Origin: JAGVSR01 sp963778225
GTDB taxonomy: Bacteria > Pseudomonadota > Alphaproteobacteria > Rhizobiales > Hyphomicrobiaceae
Length of the DNA stretch: 64,000 nucleotides
Assembly (NCBI GenBank): GCA_963778225.1
Contig: CAVZTR010000012.1
Location: forward strand, 248,001 to 312,000
Direction: 5' to 3'
Shown here: positions 1-8,644 of the stretch, piece after piece
Numbering within the stretch: position 1 is the first letter of the stretch
Layout of the letters: each line of letters opens with the position of its first letter
Notes under the pieces: generated by a model
Told to the model about the DNA's origin: nothing
The model's database searches: none
Seen by the model: only the letters and a program-made list of their open reading frames with translations
Made by a program: the position numbers and the translations under genes

Positions 1-21
1 TGCGCCGCGCATGAGGTACGC

Positions 22-109
22 ATGCGGCGGTTCCGCTATCGCGGAACCGGCCGCTGCGCGTGTTAGTGGGCGCGCAGCGACTCCGCTGTCGCGGAGCCGG
101 CCGCTGCGC
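22..109. repeat. Pair of 37-38 nt double-stem palindromes (locus A)
   Basis: Two copies, at about 22-59 and 72-109, repeat with a 50 bp period. Each has an inner hairpin (GGTTCCGC/GCGGAACC in copy 1, CTCCGC/GCGGAG in copy 2), then a CCGGCC block, and an outer stem ending in GCTGCGC. Inner-stem position 31/46 is T-A in copy 1 and C-G at 81/96 in copy 2, so pairing is preserved while sequence changes. The pair lies just beyond the 3' end of the CoA-transferase gene. The same element occurs at 15710-15797 and 62717-62809. Confidence 0.75.
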
Positions 110-120
110 GTGGAAGGCAC

Positions 121-2073
121 TTACTCGGCAGCTTGATCTTCGAGGAAGGCGTGGGCGTCTTCCTTGCGCTCGAAAATGTGCGGGGCGAGCCCGCGCTTGG
201 ACAGGGCTTCCTGCATCTTCAAACGCATGAATGCCGACGTCGTGTAGCGCGTCGTGGTCAGGTAATGGTCGTCCATCATGTATTGGATCATCTCGGCGTA
301 ATCGTCGTAAAGATCCTCGGCGATGCGGCAGCCGTCGTGGTTCACCACCGAGTTGACTCGGCGGCCGGCGGCGACGCAGGCGGCGACGAGTGTTTTGCGC
401 AGATCGTCGATGTCGGACTTCTTGCGCACGCTCCACCCTTCGAGGTTGACGAAGAGTATGTTGCGGTCGCTGTCGTAGCTCACGCGTTCCGACAGCTTGA
501 GGTTCAGGAGTTCCGAGAGCAGTTCCATCGGATCATCGACGAAGATGCGACGGTCCATGGGCATCGGCTTGTTGATGATGGGCTTGAAGTCCATTTGTGC
601 GAGGATGTGCTTGTCGATATCGATGCCAGGGGCGACTTCGATCAGTTCGAGTCCGCCGGGCGTCAATTGGAACACGCAGCGTTCGGTGACGTAGATGACC
701 GGCTGGGATTTGCGGCTCGCGTAGGGGCCGGAGAACGTGATCTGCTCGACGTTGTTGACGAACTTGCGCGCGCGGCCTTCCTTGACGATCTTCAGCTTGC
801 CGTAGTGGATTTCCACCTCCAGGCCGCCAGCGGTGAAGGTGCCGGCGAAGACGACGGCGCGGGCGTTCTGCGAGATGTCGATGAAGCCGCCGCAGCCATT
901 GAGGCGCCCGCCGAACTTCGACGTATTGACGTTGCCGAACTGGTCGCATTCGGCCATTCCCAGGCAGGTCAGGTCGAGACCGCGGCCGTGGTAGAAGTCG
1001 AACATCTGGTTCTGGTCGATGATCGCATGGGCGTTCGCTGACGCGCCAAAGCTCGATCCACCGGCAAGGACGCCGCCAATGGCGCCGGCTTCCGTCGTCA
1101 TGGTGATGTAGGGCGTGACGCGCTCTTCGGCTGCAACTGCTGCAACGCCGTCGGGTGCACCGACGCCGAGGTTGATGACACCGTTGGGCGGGAGTTCGAA
1201 AGCGGCGCGGCGGGCGATGATCTTGCGCTCGTCCAGATCCATCTTCGGCATGGCATCGACAGGGATGCGGATTTCGCCGGAGAGCGCCGGATTGTACATG
1301 ACGCCGTAGTTCATGCGGTGCATCTCGGGCTGTTCGGCCACGACGACGCAATCCACGAGAATGCCGGGAACGCGCACGTCCTTCGGCTTGATTGAGCCCT
1401 GCTCGACGATGCGCTCCACCTGCGCAATGACGACGCCGCCATTGTTATGGGCCGCCATGGCCTGGGCGAGCACGTCGAGCGTGAGGCACTCCTTCTCCAT
1501 CGAGAGGTTGCCGGACGGATCGGCGCTCGTTGCGCGGATGAGGGCCACGTCGATTGGCGTCGCCTTGTAGAACAGCCACTCTTCGCCTTCGACTTCCACG
1601 TGCTTGACGATGTCTTCCTTCGTCACCTCGTTGACCTTGCCGCCGCCGAGGCGCGGATCGACATAGGTGTGCAGGCCCACCTTCGTGAAGAGACCGGGCG
1701 AGCCGGCGGCGCACGAGCGATACAGTTTCGAGATGACACCCTGGGGCAGGTTGTAGCCCGTGATCTTGTTTTCCTGCGCGGCCTGCGCGACTTTCGGCAT
1801 GCGGCCGAAGTTGGCGGCGATGACGCGCGTGAGAAGACCTTCGTGATGCAGTCGGCCGGTGCCGAGGCCTTTGCTATCGCCTGCGCCGGCACACATGATG
1901 AGCGTGCAGCCCTTGGGCGCTTTGGTATCGACGTAGCGTTTTTCGAGTGCGGCGTGGAGAGCCTCGGGAATGCAGCTCTGGACGAAGCCCGTGGTGCAGA
2001 TCACATCACCGTCCTTGACCAGCGCAATGGCCTGCTCGGCGGAAATGACTTTGTTCTTCGCTCTGGCTTCCAT
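121..2073 (-). CDS. Acyl-CoA:acetate/propionate CoA-transferase family protein (YdiF/Pct type)
   Basis: This is a class I CoA transferase with both halves (alpha and beta) fused in one chain, as in YdiF and propionate CoA-transferase. It should move CoA between short acyl acids through a glutamyl-CoA thioester. The active-site region reads TTEAGAIGG with the catalytic Glu near residue 328, close to E333 of YdiF. After the two transferase domains (about residues 10-510) there is an extra C-terminal domain of about 130 residues that typical Pct proteins lack. I chose ATG at 2073; a GTG at 2091 would add six residues. In a methylotroph it could recycle CoA from organic acids, but the substrate cannot be read from sequence. 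Confidence 0.85.
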   Translation of the reverse strand: MEARAKNKVISAEQAIALVKDGDVICTTGFVQSCIPEALHAALEKRYVDTKAPKGCTLIMCAGAGDSKGLGTGRLHHEGLLTRVIAANFGRMPKVAQAAQENKITGYNLPQGVISKLYRSCAAGSPGLFTKVGLHTYVDPRLGGGKVNEVTKEDIVKHVEVEGEEWLFYKATPIDVALIRATSADPSGNLSMEKECLTLDVLAQAMAAHNNGGVVIAQVERIVEQGSIKPKDVRVPGILVDCVVVAEQPEMHRMNYGVMYNPALSGEIRIPVDAMPKMDLDERKIIARRAAFELPPNGVINLGVGAPDGVAAVAAEERVTPYITMTTEAGAIGGVLAGGSSFGASANAHAIIDQNQMFDFYHGRGLDLTCLGMAECDQFGNVNTSKFGGRLNGCGGFIDISQNARAVVFAGTFTAGGLEVEIHYGKLKIVKEGRARKFVNNVEQITFSGPYASRKSQPVIYVTERCVFQLTPGGLELIEVAPGIDIDKHILAQMDFKPIINKPMPMDRRIFVDDPMELLSELLNLKLSERVSYDSDRNILFVNLEGWSVRKKSDIDDLRKTLVAACVAAGRRVNSVVNHDGCRIAEDLYDDYAEMIQYMMDDHYLTTTRYTTSAFMRLKMQEALSKRGLAPHIFERKEDAHAFLEDQAAE

Positions 2074-2368
2074 GGATGCGGCGTCTCCCACTGGTCTTTT
2101 TTCGGTTCAGGGCGTGCCGCCCCGTCCGCTGTCGTTTTGGCAAGTGAATGGATCATACTTTCGGCGAAGATACATACCTTCAAGTCTGAGGTGGGCGTCC
2201 TACTCCGCTGGGTAGAACCTGCCTATCCGCGGGGCGCGGCGGTCGCGCGCAGGCTGCTTTGTGTGCGGCGCAGCATGAAGTTGCCCCTCAAACATCGGCC
2301 GCATTCGCACCGCATCATCTTGAACATAGTCGAGGCTTGGCTCGAACCCTGGAGGAGAACCCGCAGCC

Positions 2369-2842
2369 ATGCAGTCGCGCATTCGAAAGATGATTACCAC
2401 CGGGTTGGCGATCGCTTTCTTCGCCGTGCCGGCCCATGCCACCTCGTTTCAGGATCTCGCCGGCACGTGGCGCGGCGTCGGGCGCGTTCAGTTGCTCACC
2501 GGCCAGTCAGAAGCCTTAAGTTGCAAGGCCTACTTTACGTCGAAGGATGCCGGGGCCGGCCTCGGGATTGCGCTCGCGTGTGCGAGCGCCTCGAACAAGA
2601 TCGACCTGCGGGCGGGTCTGAGCCAGGCGGGACAGGCCATATCCGGGTCCTGGGAAGAACGGTCGTTCAACTCGACGGGGTCTGTGAGCGGCACGTTTTC
2701 CAATGAGCGCATCGAACTATCGATCGACGGCACCATCAAGGCCACCATGTCGATTGCGCTCGAGGGCAAGAGCCAGCTGATCTCGATCGCCACGGACGGC
2801 CAGGGATTCCGCTCAGTGGACCTGGAGCTGGAACGCAGCTAG
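2369..2842 (+). CDS. Exported hypothetical protein
   Basis: A 157-residue protein that I do not recognise. It begins with a clear signal peptide (basic RIRK, hydrophobic core TGLAIAFFAVP, AHA cleavage site near residue 24), so it should be periplasmic. The mature part starts FQDLAGTWRGVGRV and has alternating hydrophobic and polar stretches with many Ser, Thr and Gly, consistent with a small all-beta (lipocalin-like) fold. A GGAGGAG ribosome-binding site precedes the ATG. The 277 bp upstream (2092-2368) show no gene and hold the promoter region shared with the divergent CoA-transferase gene. Confidence 0.75.
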   Translation: MQSRIRKMITTGLAIAFFAVPAHATSFQDLAGTWRGVGRVQLLTGQSEALSCKAYFTSKDAGAGLGIALACASASNKIDLRAGLSQAGQAISGSWEERSFNSTGSVSGTFSNERIELSIDGTIKATMSIALEGKSQLISIATDGQGFRSVDLELERS

Positions 2843-2954
2843 CTGGACAGCGCGGCGCCGAGGACACGCTTTTTCCAGCAAAGTCATGGTAACGCTTGCG
2901 GTGTTGACCGCGCCGGAGATCGACTTGGCGCGCCTCTGCCTGTGGAGATCTTGA

Positions 2955-3317
2955 ATGCTCAGTCCTCGCTTGAAAACCCTATCTCTTGCCCTTGCTGCCG
3001 GGTTCGCTGTGGCGAGCATAGCGCCGGCCGAGGCAGGCTTCCGGCGCGACCGCGGCTACAACGGGCAGGATGGCTACGTCGTTGCGAACAGCCGCTTCGG
3101 CAATGGCAGCGTGCGGGGCCGGGTGCGGGAGGGGCGCAACGGGCTTCAGGTGCAGCTGCCCGGCGGCACATGGGAATACTGCCGCGCCAGCTGTTCGGAG
3201 ACGCTCCGCGTGGAAGTGCTCGATATGTTCGAGTACCAGGGCGAGATGAAGGGCTATGGCACAGCATCGCAAGAGTGCGGCGTGTTCGGGTGCCTCGGCG
3301 CGAGCTGGCCGTACTGA
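2955..3317 (+). CDS. Small exported hypothetical protein
   Basis: A 120-residue protein with an N-terminal signal peptide (LSLALAAGFAVASIAPAEA, cleavage near residue 27). The mature protein has four Cys residues in two pairs (CRASC and CGVFGC), suggesting periplasmic disulfides. It contains a Gly/Arg-rich start and a GTWEYCRASCSETLRVE segment resembling small exported proteins common in Hyphomicrobiales, for which I know no function. A GGAG site precedes the ATG. It is probably a separate transcription unit from the exported protein upstream. Confidence 0.75.
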   Translation: MLSPRLKTLSLALAAGFAVASIAPAEAGFRRDRGYNGQDGYVVANSRFGNGSVRGRVREGRNGLQVQLPGGTWEYCRASCSETLRVEVLDMFEYQGEMKGYGTASQECGVFGCLGASWPY

Positions 3318-3321
3318 TCGT

Positions 3322-3978
3322 TCAGGTTAGAAACGGATTGGACCGGCGCTCGGCACCAATGGTGCTCGTGGGACCGTGTCCACAGATGAACGCGAACTCG
3401 TCTCCGAGCGGGAAGAGCTTGGTTTTGATGGCGTTGATCAGCGCGTCATGATCGCCATAAGGGAAGTCGGTGCGACCGATAGATCCGCGGAAGAGGACGT
3501 CACCGGCGAGCATGAACTTTTGCCGCTTGTTGACGAACACGACGGAGCCTGGCGAGTGGCCTGGGCAGTGTAAAATCTCGAACGTGTGGCCTGCAACCGT
3601 GACCATCTCGCCTTCGTCGAGCCACCGATCGGGCGTGACGTTGCGGGCGGGAATGCTGTAGGCGGCGCCCTGAGCTTCGAGGTTGTCGAGCAGGATCTTG
3701 TCGGCCTTGTGCGGGCCTTCGATTTTCACGCCGAGGCTTTTGCGCAGTTCATCGGCACCGCCAGCATGGTCGATGTGGCCATGAGTAAGAAGAATTTTTT
3801 CGATCTTCAAACCAACTTCGGCAATGGCTGCCTGGATCTGCCCGAGGTCTCCACCTGGATCGACGACCGCGCCGATCTTTGTCGCCTCATCCCAGATCAA
3901 TGTGCAGTTCTGCTGGAATGGCGTGACGGGAATGATCGCCGCCTTGAGCCCGACAGTCGCATCAGCCCGTTCGTTCAT
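3322..3978 (-). CDS. MBL-fold metallo-hydrolase (glyoxalase II-like)
   Basis: A 218-residue single-domain metallo-beta-lactamase-fold hydrolase with the metal motif THGHIDHAGG (HxHxDH). Further ligands are visible in CPGHSPGS (His) and AGDVLFRGSIGRTD (Asp), followed by a late FICGHGP His. This is the short YcbL/glyoxalase II-like class, which hydrolyses glutathione thioesters or related substrates. It lacks the C-terminal glutathione-binding domain of classical GloB, so S-lactoylglutathione is not assured. The start is supported by GGAGG six bases before ATG. It faces the exported-protein gene convergently with a 4-bp gap. Confidence 0.88.
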   Translation of the reverse strand: MNERADATVGLKAAIIPVTPFQQNCTLIWDEATKIGAVVDPGGDLGQIQAAIAEVGLKIEKILLTHGHIDHAGGADELRKSLGVKIEGPHKADKILLDNLEAQGAAYSIPARNVTPDRWLDEGEMVTVAGHTFEILHCPGHSPGSVVFVNKRQKFMLAGDVLFRGSIGRTDFPYGDHDALINAIKTKLFPLGDEFAFICGHGPTSTIGAERRSNPFLT

Positions 3979-4097
3979 ATCGCCTCCGGTCAGGCGCGCT
4001 GCGCCTCGGCTTCCTTTTGCACGTTACGTAGTGCGATCGATGCCTCTGCGCGAGAACTTTCACGCCGCGGGTATGGTTCAGCCCCGAGAACTGCCAT

Positions 4098-4619
4098 TCA
4101 CCGGCTTTTGACGGGTAAGGGATGGAGGGGCGGTATGACGGCGGCGGCGAGTTGGAGGTGGCCCGAGATCACGCCGCGCAATTTGCCCATATCACCAGCA
4201 ACTGCCCGCAACTTGGGCGCGGGGCCCTGAACGAGGATCACCTCAAGCGTCTTCTCACCCGTGAGATGGACGTGCAGCGAGGAGATCACTTCATCAATAT
4301 AGCGGCGCTGCAGGACGGCCAGGCGCTGTTGCAGACCGCCGACAGTGTGATCGTAGAAGAGGGTGATGGTGCCGACCATCACGTCGTCGCCCAACTCACT
4401 TTTCGTATCGACCAGCGCGCGGTGGACGAAATCCGCAACTGCCTGAGATCGGCTCTGAAATCCGCGTTGAGCAACGACTTGGTCGAGATCGGTGAGAAGC
4501 TCTTCCGACAGTGAAATGGTGATGCGGCTGACGGGGCCGCGCTTTTGCGGTGGCGCGTCGTTCGCGCGCGTACGCTGAGACGCCGTGGTTCTCTTGGAAC
4601 GCGTCGTTCTCACCACCAT
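4098..4619 (-). CDS. nikR: NikR-like ribbon-helix-helix regulator lacking two nickel ligands
   Basis: A 173-residue NikR homologue: a basic N-terminal extension, a ribbon-helix-helix DNA-binding domain (SRITISLSEELLTDLD, residues 31-46), and a C-terminal ACT-like metal domain. Aligned with E. coli NikR, the LHVH motif keeps His87 and His89 (here H116, H118), but His76 is Arg105 and Cys95 is Thr124, so two of four high-affinity nickel ligands are gone. I chose ATG at 4619 because GGAGG lies nine bases upstream; longer starts would run into the operator. A perfect NikR box sits in the divergent promoter at 4663-4690. Metal specificity is therefore uncertain, while DNA specificity looks canonical. 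Confidence 0.85.
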   Translation of the reverse strand: MVVRTTRSKRTTASQRTRANDAPPQKRGPVSRITISLSEELLTDLDQVVAQRGFQSRSQAVADFVHRALVDTKSELGDDVMVGTITLFYDHTVGGLQQRLAVLQRRYIDEVISSLHVHLTGEKTLEVILVQGPAPKLRAVAGDMGKLRGVISGHLQLAAAVIPPLHPLPVKSR

Positions 4620-4662
4620 GGCGGACATCCCTCCGGTTGGCACGGTCCGTGCTCTCTCGACA

Positions 4663-4690
4663 GTATGACGATTTCTTGCAATCGTCATAC
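4663..4690. promoter_or_regulatory. NikR operator, GTATGA-N16-TCATAC
   Basis: A perfect inverted repeat, GTATGACGAT, eight-base spacer, ATCGTCATAC, lies between the nikR-like gene and the divergent creatininase gene. Its ends match the E. coli nik operator consensus GTATGA-N16-TCATAC exactly, in sequence and spacing. It sits 43 bp upstream of the nikR start and 24 bp upstream of the hydrolase start, so one bound tetramer could control both directions. Confidence 0.9.
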
Positions 4691-4714
4691 CGCTTCAGCA
4701 GAGGGGACGCATCG

Positions 4715-5482
4715 ATGATGTGGGCAGACAAGGCTTGGCCGGAAATTCCAGGCGCGCTCGCGGCGGTCAACGGTGCCGCGATTCTTCCAGTGGGCGCGAC
4801 AGAGCAGCATGGTCCGCAGCTGGGATGCGGAATGGATTTCGTGCTTGCCGACAAGCTCTGCCGGAAAGTCGCCGACGTCACCGGCGTACCGATGCTGCCG
4901 ACCATGCCCTACGGTTGCTCCATCGGCCACAGCAAGCGCTGGCCGGGGACGATCGCGCTCGACCCGGCAGTGATGACCACGCTCGTCACGCAGATTGGGA
5001 CCTGGGCCTATCACTCCGGCGTGCGGCGGCTCTTCATCGTCAACACGCATGTGACGAACTTCGCGCCGCTCAGATGCGCGCTGGAAAACCTACGCGCAAC
5101 CTTCGACGATCTCATGGTCTGCGTGATCAACACCGGACAAATGACGCCGCGGGTCAAGGCGGTCCACTTCGCCGATGGCGACGACTGGCATGCGAACGAC
5201 GCGGAGACATCGTTGATGCTCGCCGTGGCGCCGGAAATCGTGCGCGAGGATCAGATCGCCACGGCGGACGATCCCGATCGGACGGAAGGCTTGGTGTTCT
5301 CACATCCCGTGAACCGCACCAGCAAAAACGGCGTCACCGGCTATCCAAGCCGCGCGACGAAGAAGAAGGGCGAAGACCTGTTCGCCATGATGGTCGAGGA
5401 CCTCGCGGACATGATCCAACGCGGCATGAAAGAAACGCCGCCCCTGGACGCATCGTACAACACGCCCTTCTCCAGCATTTGA
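4715..5482 (+). CDS. Creatininase-family metal-dependent hydrolase
   Basis: A 255-residue member of the creatininase/FAPy-deformylase/MftE family, metal-dependent amidohydrolases acting on C-N bonds. Visible motifs are ATEQHGPQLGCGMDF with probable ligands E30, H32 and D41, the later NTHVTN (H112, usually NGHGGN in relatives) and WHANDAETS. The start at 4715 follows a GAGGGG ribosome-binding site; a second Met follows directly. It lies 24 bp from the NikR box and 27 bp before a type III glutamine synthetase, so the two genes probably form a NikR-controlled operon. The substrate is unknown; an amide or N-alkyl amide feeding the synthetase is a guess. Confidence 0.85.
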   Translation: MMWADKAWPEIPGALAAVNGAAILPVGATEQHGPQLGCGMDFVLADKLCRKVADVTGVPMLPTMPYGCSIGHSKRWPGTIALDPAVMTTLVTQIGTWAYHSGVRRLFIVNTHVTNFAPLRCALENLRATFDDLMVCVINTGQMTPRVKAVHFADGDDWHANDAETSLMLAVAPEIVREDQIATADDPDRTEGLVFSHPVNRTSKNGVTGYPSRATKKKGEDLFAMMVEDLADMIQRGMKETPPLDASYNTPFSSI

Positions 5483-5509
5483 TAGCCAAAACCACTTTGG
5501 GGGACACCG

Positions 5510-6871
5510 ATGGCTCACGATCCGAAACTCGAAGCGCTGATGACGGACCTGAAGGCGCGCGGCGTCAAGTACTGCATGGGTGCCTACGTCGACATCCACG
5601 GCTGCCAGAAGGGCAAGGTCGTGCCGATCGATCACTTGCACCACATGGCGGCAGGGTCCGAGCTCTACACCGGCTATGCCGTCGACGGCATGGGGCAGGC
5701 GCCGAACGACGACGAGTTCGCATCCATCCCGGACTTCAATGCTCTCGTGCAGCTGCCGTGGGAGCCGAAAATCGCGTGGATGCCGGCTGATATTCATTTC
5801 AAGGGCAAGCCGTATCCGCTCTCGACTCGCGTTGCTTTGCAGAACGTGCAGGCTGAAGCTGCAAAGATGGGGCTCGGGTTCAATCTCGGCATCGAGTGCG
5901 AGATTTTCGTTCTGAAGAAAATGCCAGACGGCTCGCTTGCGATCCCCAACCCCGACGATAAGCTGATCAAGCCCTGCTACGACATCCGCGGCTTCATGGG
6001 TAACTTCACGTGGCTCGACCGGATGGCGACGACCATCAACGATCTGGGCTGGGATCTCTATTCGTTCGATCACGAAGATGCCAACGGGCAATACGAGTTT
6101 GACTTCACCTATGCAGATGCACTGACGACATGCGACCGGTTCACGTTTTTCCGGATGATGGCCAAGCAATATGCGGAAGATCTCGGGCTTCTTGCGACGC
6201 TGATGCCGAAGCCCTATGCCAATCGCACAGGCAACGGCGCACATTTCAACATGTCGCTCTATGAGCTGAACACGAAAGAGAACCTCTTCAAGTGCAAGCC
6301 GGAGGACGATCCGCGCGGGCTCGGGCTGACGCCGATGGGCTATCACTTCATCGGTGGAATTCTGCGGCACGGCCGGGCGCTGTGCGCCACGTTCGCGCCG
6401 ACCGTGAACAGCTACAAGCGTCTCGTGCGGCGCGGTTCGATGGCCACGTTCTCGTGGGCACCGGTGTTTAATTCCTATGGCTCGAACAACCGGACGAACT
6501 CAATTCGTGTTCCGATGGGCGGCGGGCGTTGCGAGAGCCGAAACGCGGACGGCGCCGTCAATCCTTATCTGGCGGCGACGCTTGCTCTTGCCGCGGGTCT
6601 CGAGGGCGTGCGCGAGAAAATCGATCCGGGGATGCCCAACGACGACAACCTCTACGAGATCAGCGAGGACGCACGGCGTGCGCGCGGCATCGACTTCCTG
6701 CCGCAGAACCTCGATGAGGCGGTCGATGCGTTCGAGGCCGATCCACTCGTCGAAAAGACGCTCGGCACGGCTCTGCGTGACGAGTTCGTGCGCTACAAGC
6801 GCGACGAGTGGCGCGAGTATCACCTCTCGATCTCTTCGTGGGAAATCGAGCGCTACAGTCACCTCTTCTAA
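5510..6871 (+). CDS. glnT: Type III glutamine synthetase / gamma-glutamylmethylamide synthetase-like ligase (GlnT)
   Basis: A 453-residue ligase with the glutamine synthetase beta-grasp N-terminus (VDIHGCQKGKVVPIDHL) and catalytic domain. Metal and nucleotide motifs seen are GIECEIF, DHEDANGQYEFDF, NGAHFNMS and NSYKRLV, followed by a shortened C-terminus. It belongs to the GlnT/GmaS branch, which in methylotrophs includes gamma-glutamylmethylamide synthetase of the N-methylglutamate pathway. None of the mgs or mgd genes of that pathway is nearby, so glutamine synthesis or another amine is equally possible. A GGGGGA site precedes ATG. It is downstream of the creatininase gene and convergent with the carbamoyltransferase gene, 9 bp away. 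Confidence 0.87.
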   Translation: MAHDPKLEALMTDLKARGVKYCMGAYVDIHGCQKGKVVPIDHLHHMAAGSELYTGYAVDGMGQAPNDDEFASIPDFNALVQLPWEPKIAWMPADIHFKGKPYPLSTRVALQNVQAEAAKMGLGFNLGIECEIFVLKKMPDGSLAIPNPDDKLIKPCYDIRGFMGNFTWLDRMATTINDLGWDLYSFDHEDANGQYEFDFTYADALTTCDRFTFFRMMAKQYAEDLGLLATLMPKPYANRTGNGAHFNMSLYELNTKENLFKCKPEDDPRGLGLTPMGYHFIGGILRHGRALCATFAPTVNSYKRLVRRGSMATFSWAPVFNSYGSNNRTNSIRVPMGGGRCESRNADGAVNPYLAATLALAAGLEGVREKIDPGMPNDDNLYEISEDARRARGIDFLPQNLDEAVDAFEADPLVEKTLGTALRDEFVRYKRDEWREYHLSISSWEIERYSHLF

Positions 6872-6880
6872 GCGGACCCG

Positions 6881-8644
6881 TTATTCGCTACCGGCTGTCG
6901 CAACCGAGACGAAGCTTTCGCGTGCGCGCTTGACGGCTTCAGGGTTGCGGTCTGCCGTGTAGTAGTCGCCCATCACCAGCGCGTCCATGTCGGTGCGGTG
7001 GAAGCAGGAGATCGCCTGCTCGGGCGAGTTCACAACCGGTTCCTGCCGGTTGAAGCTCGTGTTGAGTATCACCGGGATGCCGGTGAGCTTGGCATATTCC
7101 TCGATGACGCCGTAGTAGCGCGGGTTCGCGGAGCGCTCGATTGTCTGGATTCGGCCGGTGCCATCGACGTGAGCGGCGGCGGGGATCAGGTGCACCTTGT
7201 CCGGGTGGATGCGCGGCGCGAGTGTCATGAAGGGGTCGGGCTGGGAGACCTCGAAGAACTCTTGCGCGCGCTCCAGCAGCACGACGGGTGCGAACGGGCG
7301 GAAGGCCTCGCGGTGCTTGATCTTGGCGTTGATCAGATCCTTGATCTTATTGTCTCGCGCGTCCGACAGGATGGAGCGGTTACCCAGCGCGCGCGGACCC
7401 ATCTCGGCGCGGCCCTGGAACCAGCCGACGATCTTCTGCTCGCTCAGAAGATGGGCGACGAGCCGCAACAAATCGGCTTCCTCGAATTTCTTGTAAACGA
7501 GACCAGCCTTGTCGAGCGCCGCCCGGATTTCGGCGTCGGTAAAGCCCTTGCCATAGAAGGCGTGCGTCATCTCGAAGGTGCGCGGGTTGCCGAGCGTCTG
7601 GTGCCAGTGCCACAGCGCTGAACCCAGCGGTGCGCCGGTGTCGGAGGCGCACGGCGGCACCCAAACGCGCTCAAACTTCGTGTCGCGCAGGATGCGGGCG
7701 TTGGCGACGCAGTTGAGACCAACGCCTCCGGAGATGACGAGATTGCGCGACGACTGACGCTTTTCCATATCGCGAACGATGTGGAGGATGGTCTCTTCGA
7801 TGACGGCCTGGAGTGCGCGGGCGATGTCACGGTGATGGTCGGTCAGCGGATCCGTGCGCGAGCGCGGCGGACCGAAGGTCTCGTAGAACTTCCACTTGAA
7901 GGGACGCACGAGGCCGTGCGTATCGAACGACACGTAATCGCGATTGATGCGGAACTGACCGTCCGGCAGAAGCTGAATGAGATCCTTGAAGCGATCGATG
8001 TAGGTCGGCCCGCCGCAGGCGGCGAGCGCCATGACGGTCCCTTCCTCGAACACCTTGAAGCCAAGGTATTCGGTCACGCATGTGTAGAGCATGCCGAGGC
8101 TGTCGAAGAAGTGGCTCTGCCACACCCGCTCGATCCTGGTGCCCTGGCCGATGTAGCCACTGGTGGAGGTATCGTCGCCGTAGCCGTCCATGACGAGCAC
8201 AGCGGCTTCCTCGAATGGCGAGACGTTGAACACGGCTGCGTGGGCGTTGTGGTGGGAAACCTGGACGATCTTCGGCACCTTGCGGTAGCCGTACCGCTTG
8301 CCGAGGCCCATCCAGAGACGGAACGGGAGATTGACGATCGCGGAGGCTTGCACGCGGTGCGCCGCCGGCCGGAGCAGATTGAGGCTCGACGGCAGATTGC
8401 TGGTGACGTTGTTGTAGAATGTGGGGCGGAGGCGATCCATCTCCCAAGGCGTCGTTACGACGTCGATATCGTCGAAAGAGAGGCGCCCGTCGCCGAAGAT
8501 CGTATCGAGGCAATGTGTGGGAAACTCGAGCGTGTGCTTCTGACGGTTGAAGCGCTCTTCTTCAAGGATGTACGCCGGTTGACCGCTCTGCAGAAGAGCG
8601 AGGCCGGTGTCATGCGACTTGGTGACGATCCCGAGTATGTTCAC
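6881..8644 (-). CDS. NodU/CmcH-family carbamoyltransferase
   Basis: A 587-residue O-carbamoyltransferase. The N-terminal Kae1/TsaD-like domain has the metal motif SHHNAHAA and VMDGYGDD, then the SGGVGLNCVAN nucleotide-binding segment; the C-terminal domain has GRAEMGPRALGNRSIL. Family members transfer carbamoyl from carbamoyl phosphate, via carbamoyl-adenylate, to hydroxyls of sugars or secondary metabolites; NodU modifies Nod factors. I chose the GTG at 8644 because family members begin at NILGI; an upstream ATG at 8770 would add 42 atypical residues. No sugar-synthesis genes are adjacent, so the acceptor is unknown; the exopolysaccharide made from 36-50 kb is a possible target. Confidence 0.87.
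   Translation of the reverse strand: MNILGIVTKSHDTGLALLQSGQPAYILEEERFNRQKHTLEFPTHCLDTIFGDGRLSFDDIDVVTTPWEMDRLRPTFYNNVTSNLPSSLNLLRPAAHRVQASAIVNLPFRLWMGLGKRYGYRKVPKIVQVSHHNAHAAVFNVSPFEEAAVLVMDGYGDDTSTSGYIGQGTRIERVWQSHFFDSLGMLYTCVTEYLGFKVFEEGTVMALAACGGPTYIDRFKDLIQLLPDGQFRINRDYVSFDTHGLVRPFKWKFYETFGPPRSRTDPLTDHHRDIARALQAVIEETILHIVRDMEKRQSSRNLVISGGVGLNCVANARILRDTKFERVWVPPCASDTGAPLGSALWHWHQTLGNPRTFEMTHAFYGKGFTDAEIRAALDKAGLVYKKFEEADLLRLVAHLLSEQKIVGWFQGRAEMGPRALGNRSILSDARDNKIKDLINAKIKHREAFRPFAPVVLLERAQEFFEVSQPDPFMTLAPRIHPDKVHLIPAAAHVDGTGRIQTIERSANPRYYGVIEEYAKLTGIPVILNTSFNRQEPVVNSPEQAISCFHRTDMDALVMGDYYTADRNPEAVKRARESFVSVATAGSE

Noticed and set aside
1447..2706. A 419-residue open frame on the plus strand
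   Set aside because: It runs opposite the CoA-transferase gene and its residues are those expected from antisense reading of GC-rich codons; no motif or family resemblance.
4663..4690. Palindrome considered as a terminator
   Set aside because: No T tract, lies between divergent start codons and matches the NikR operator consensus exactly.
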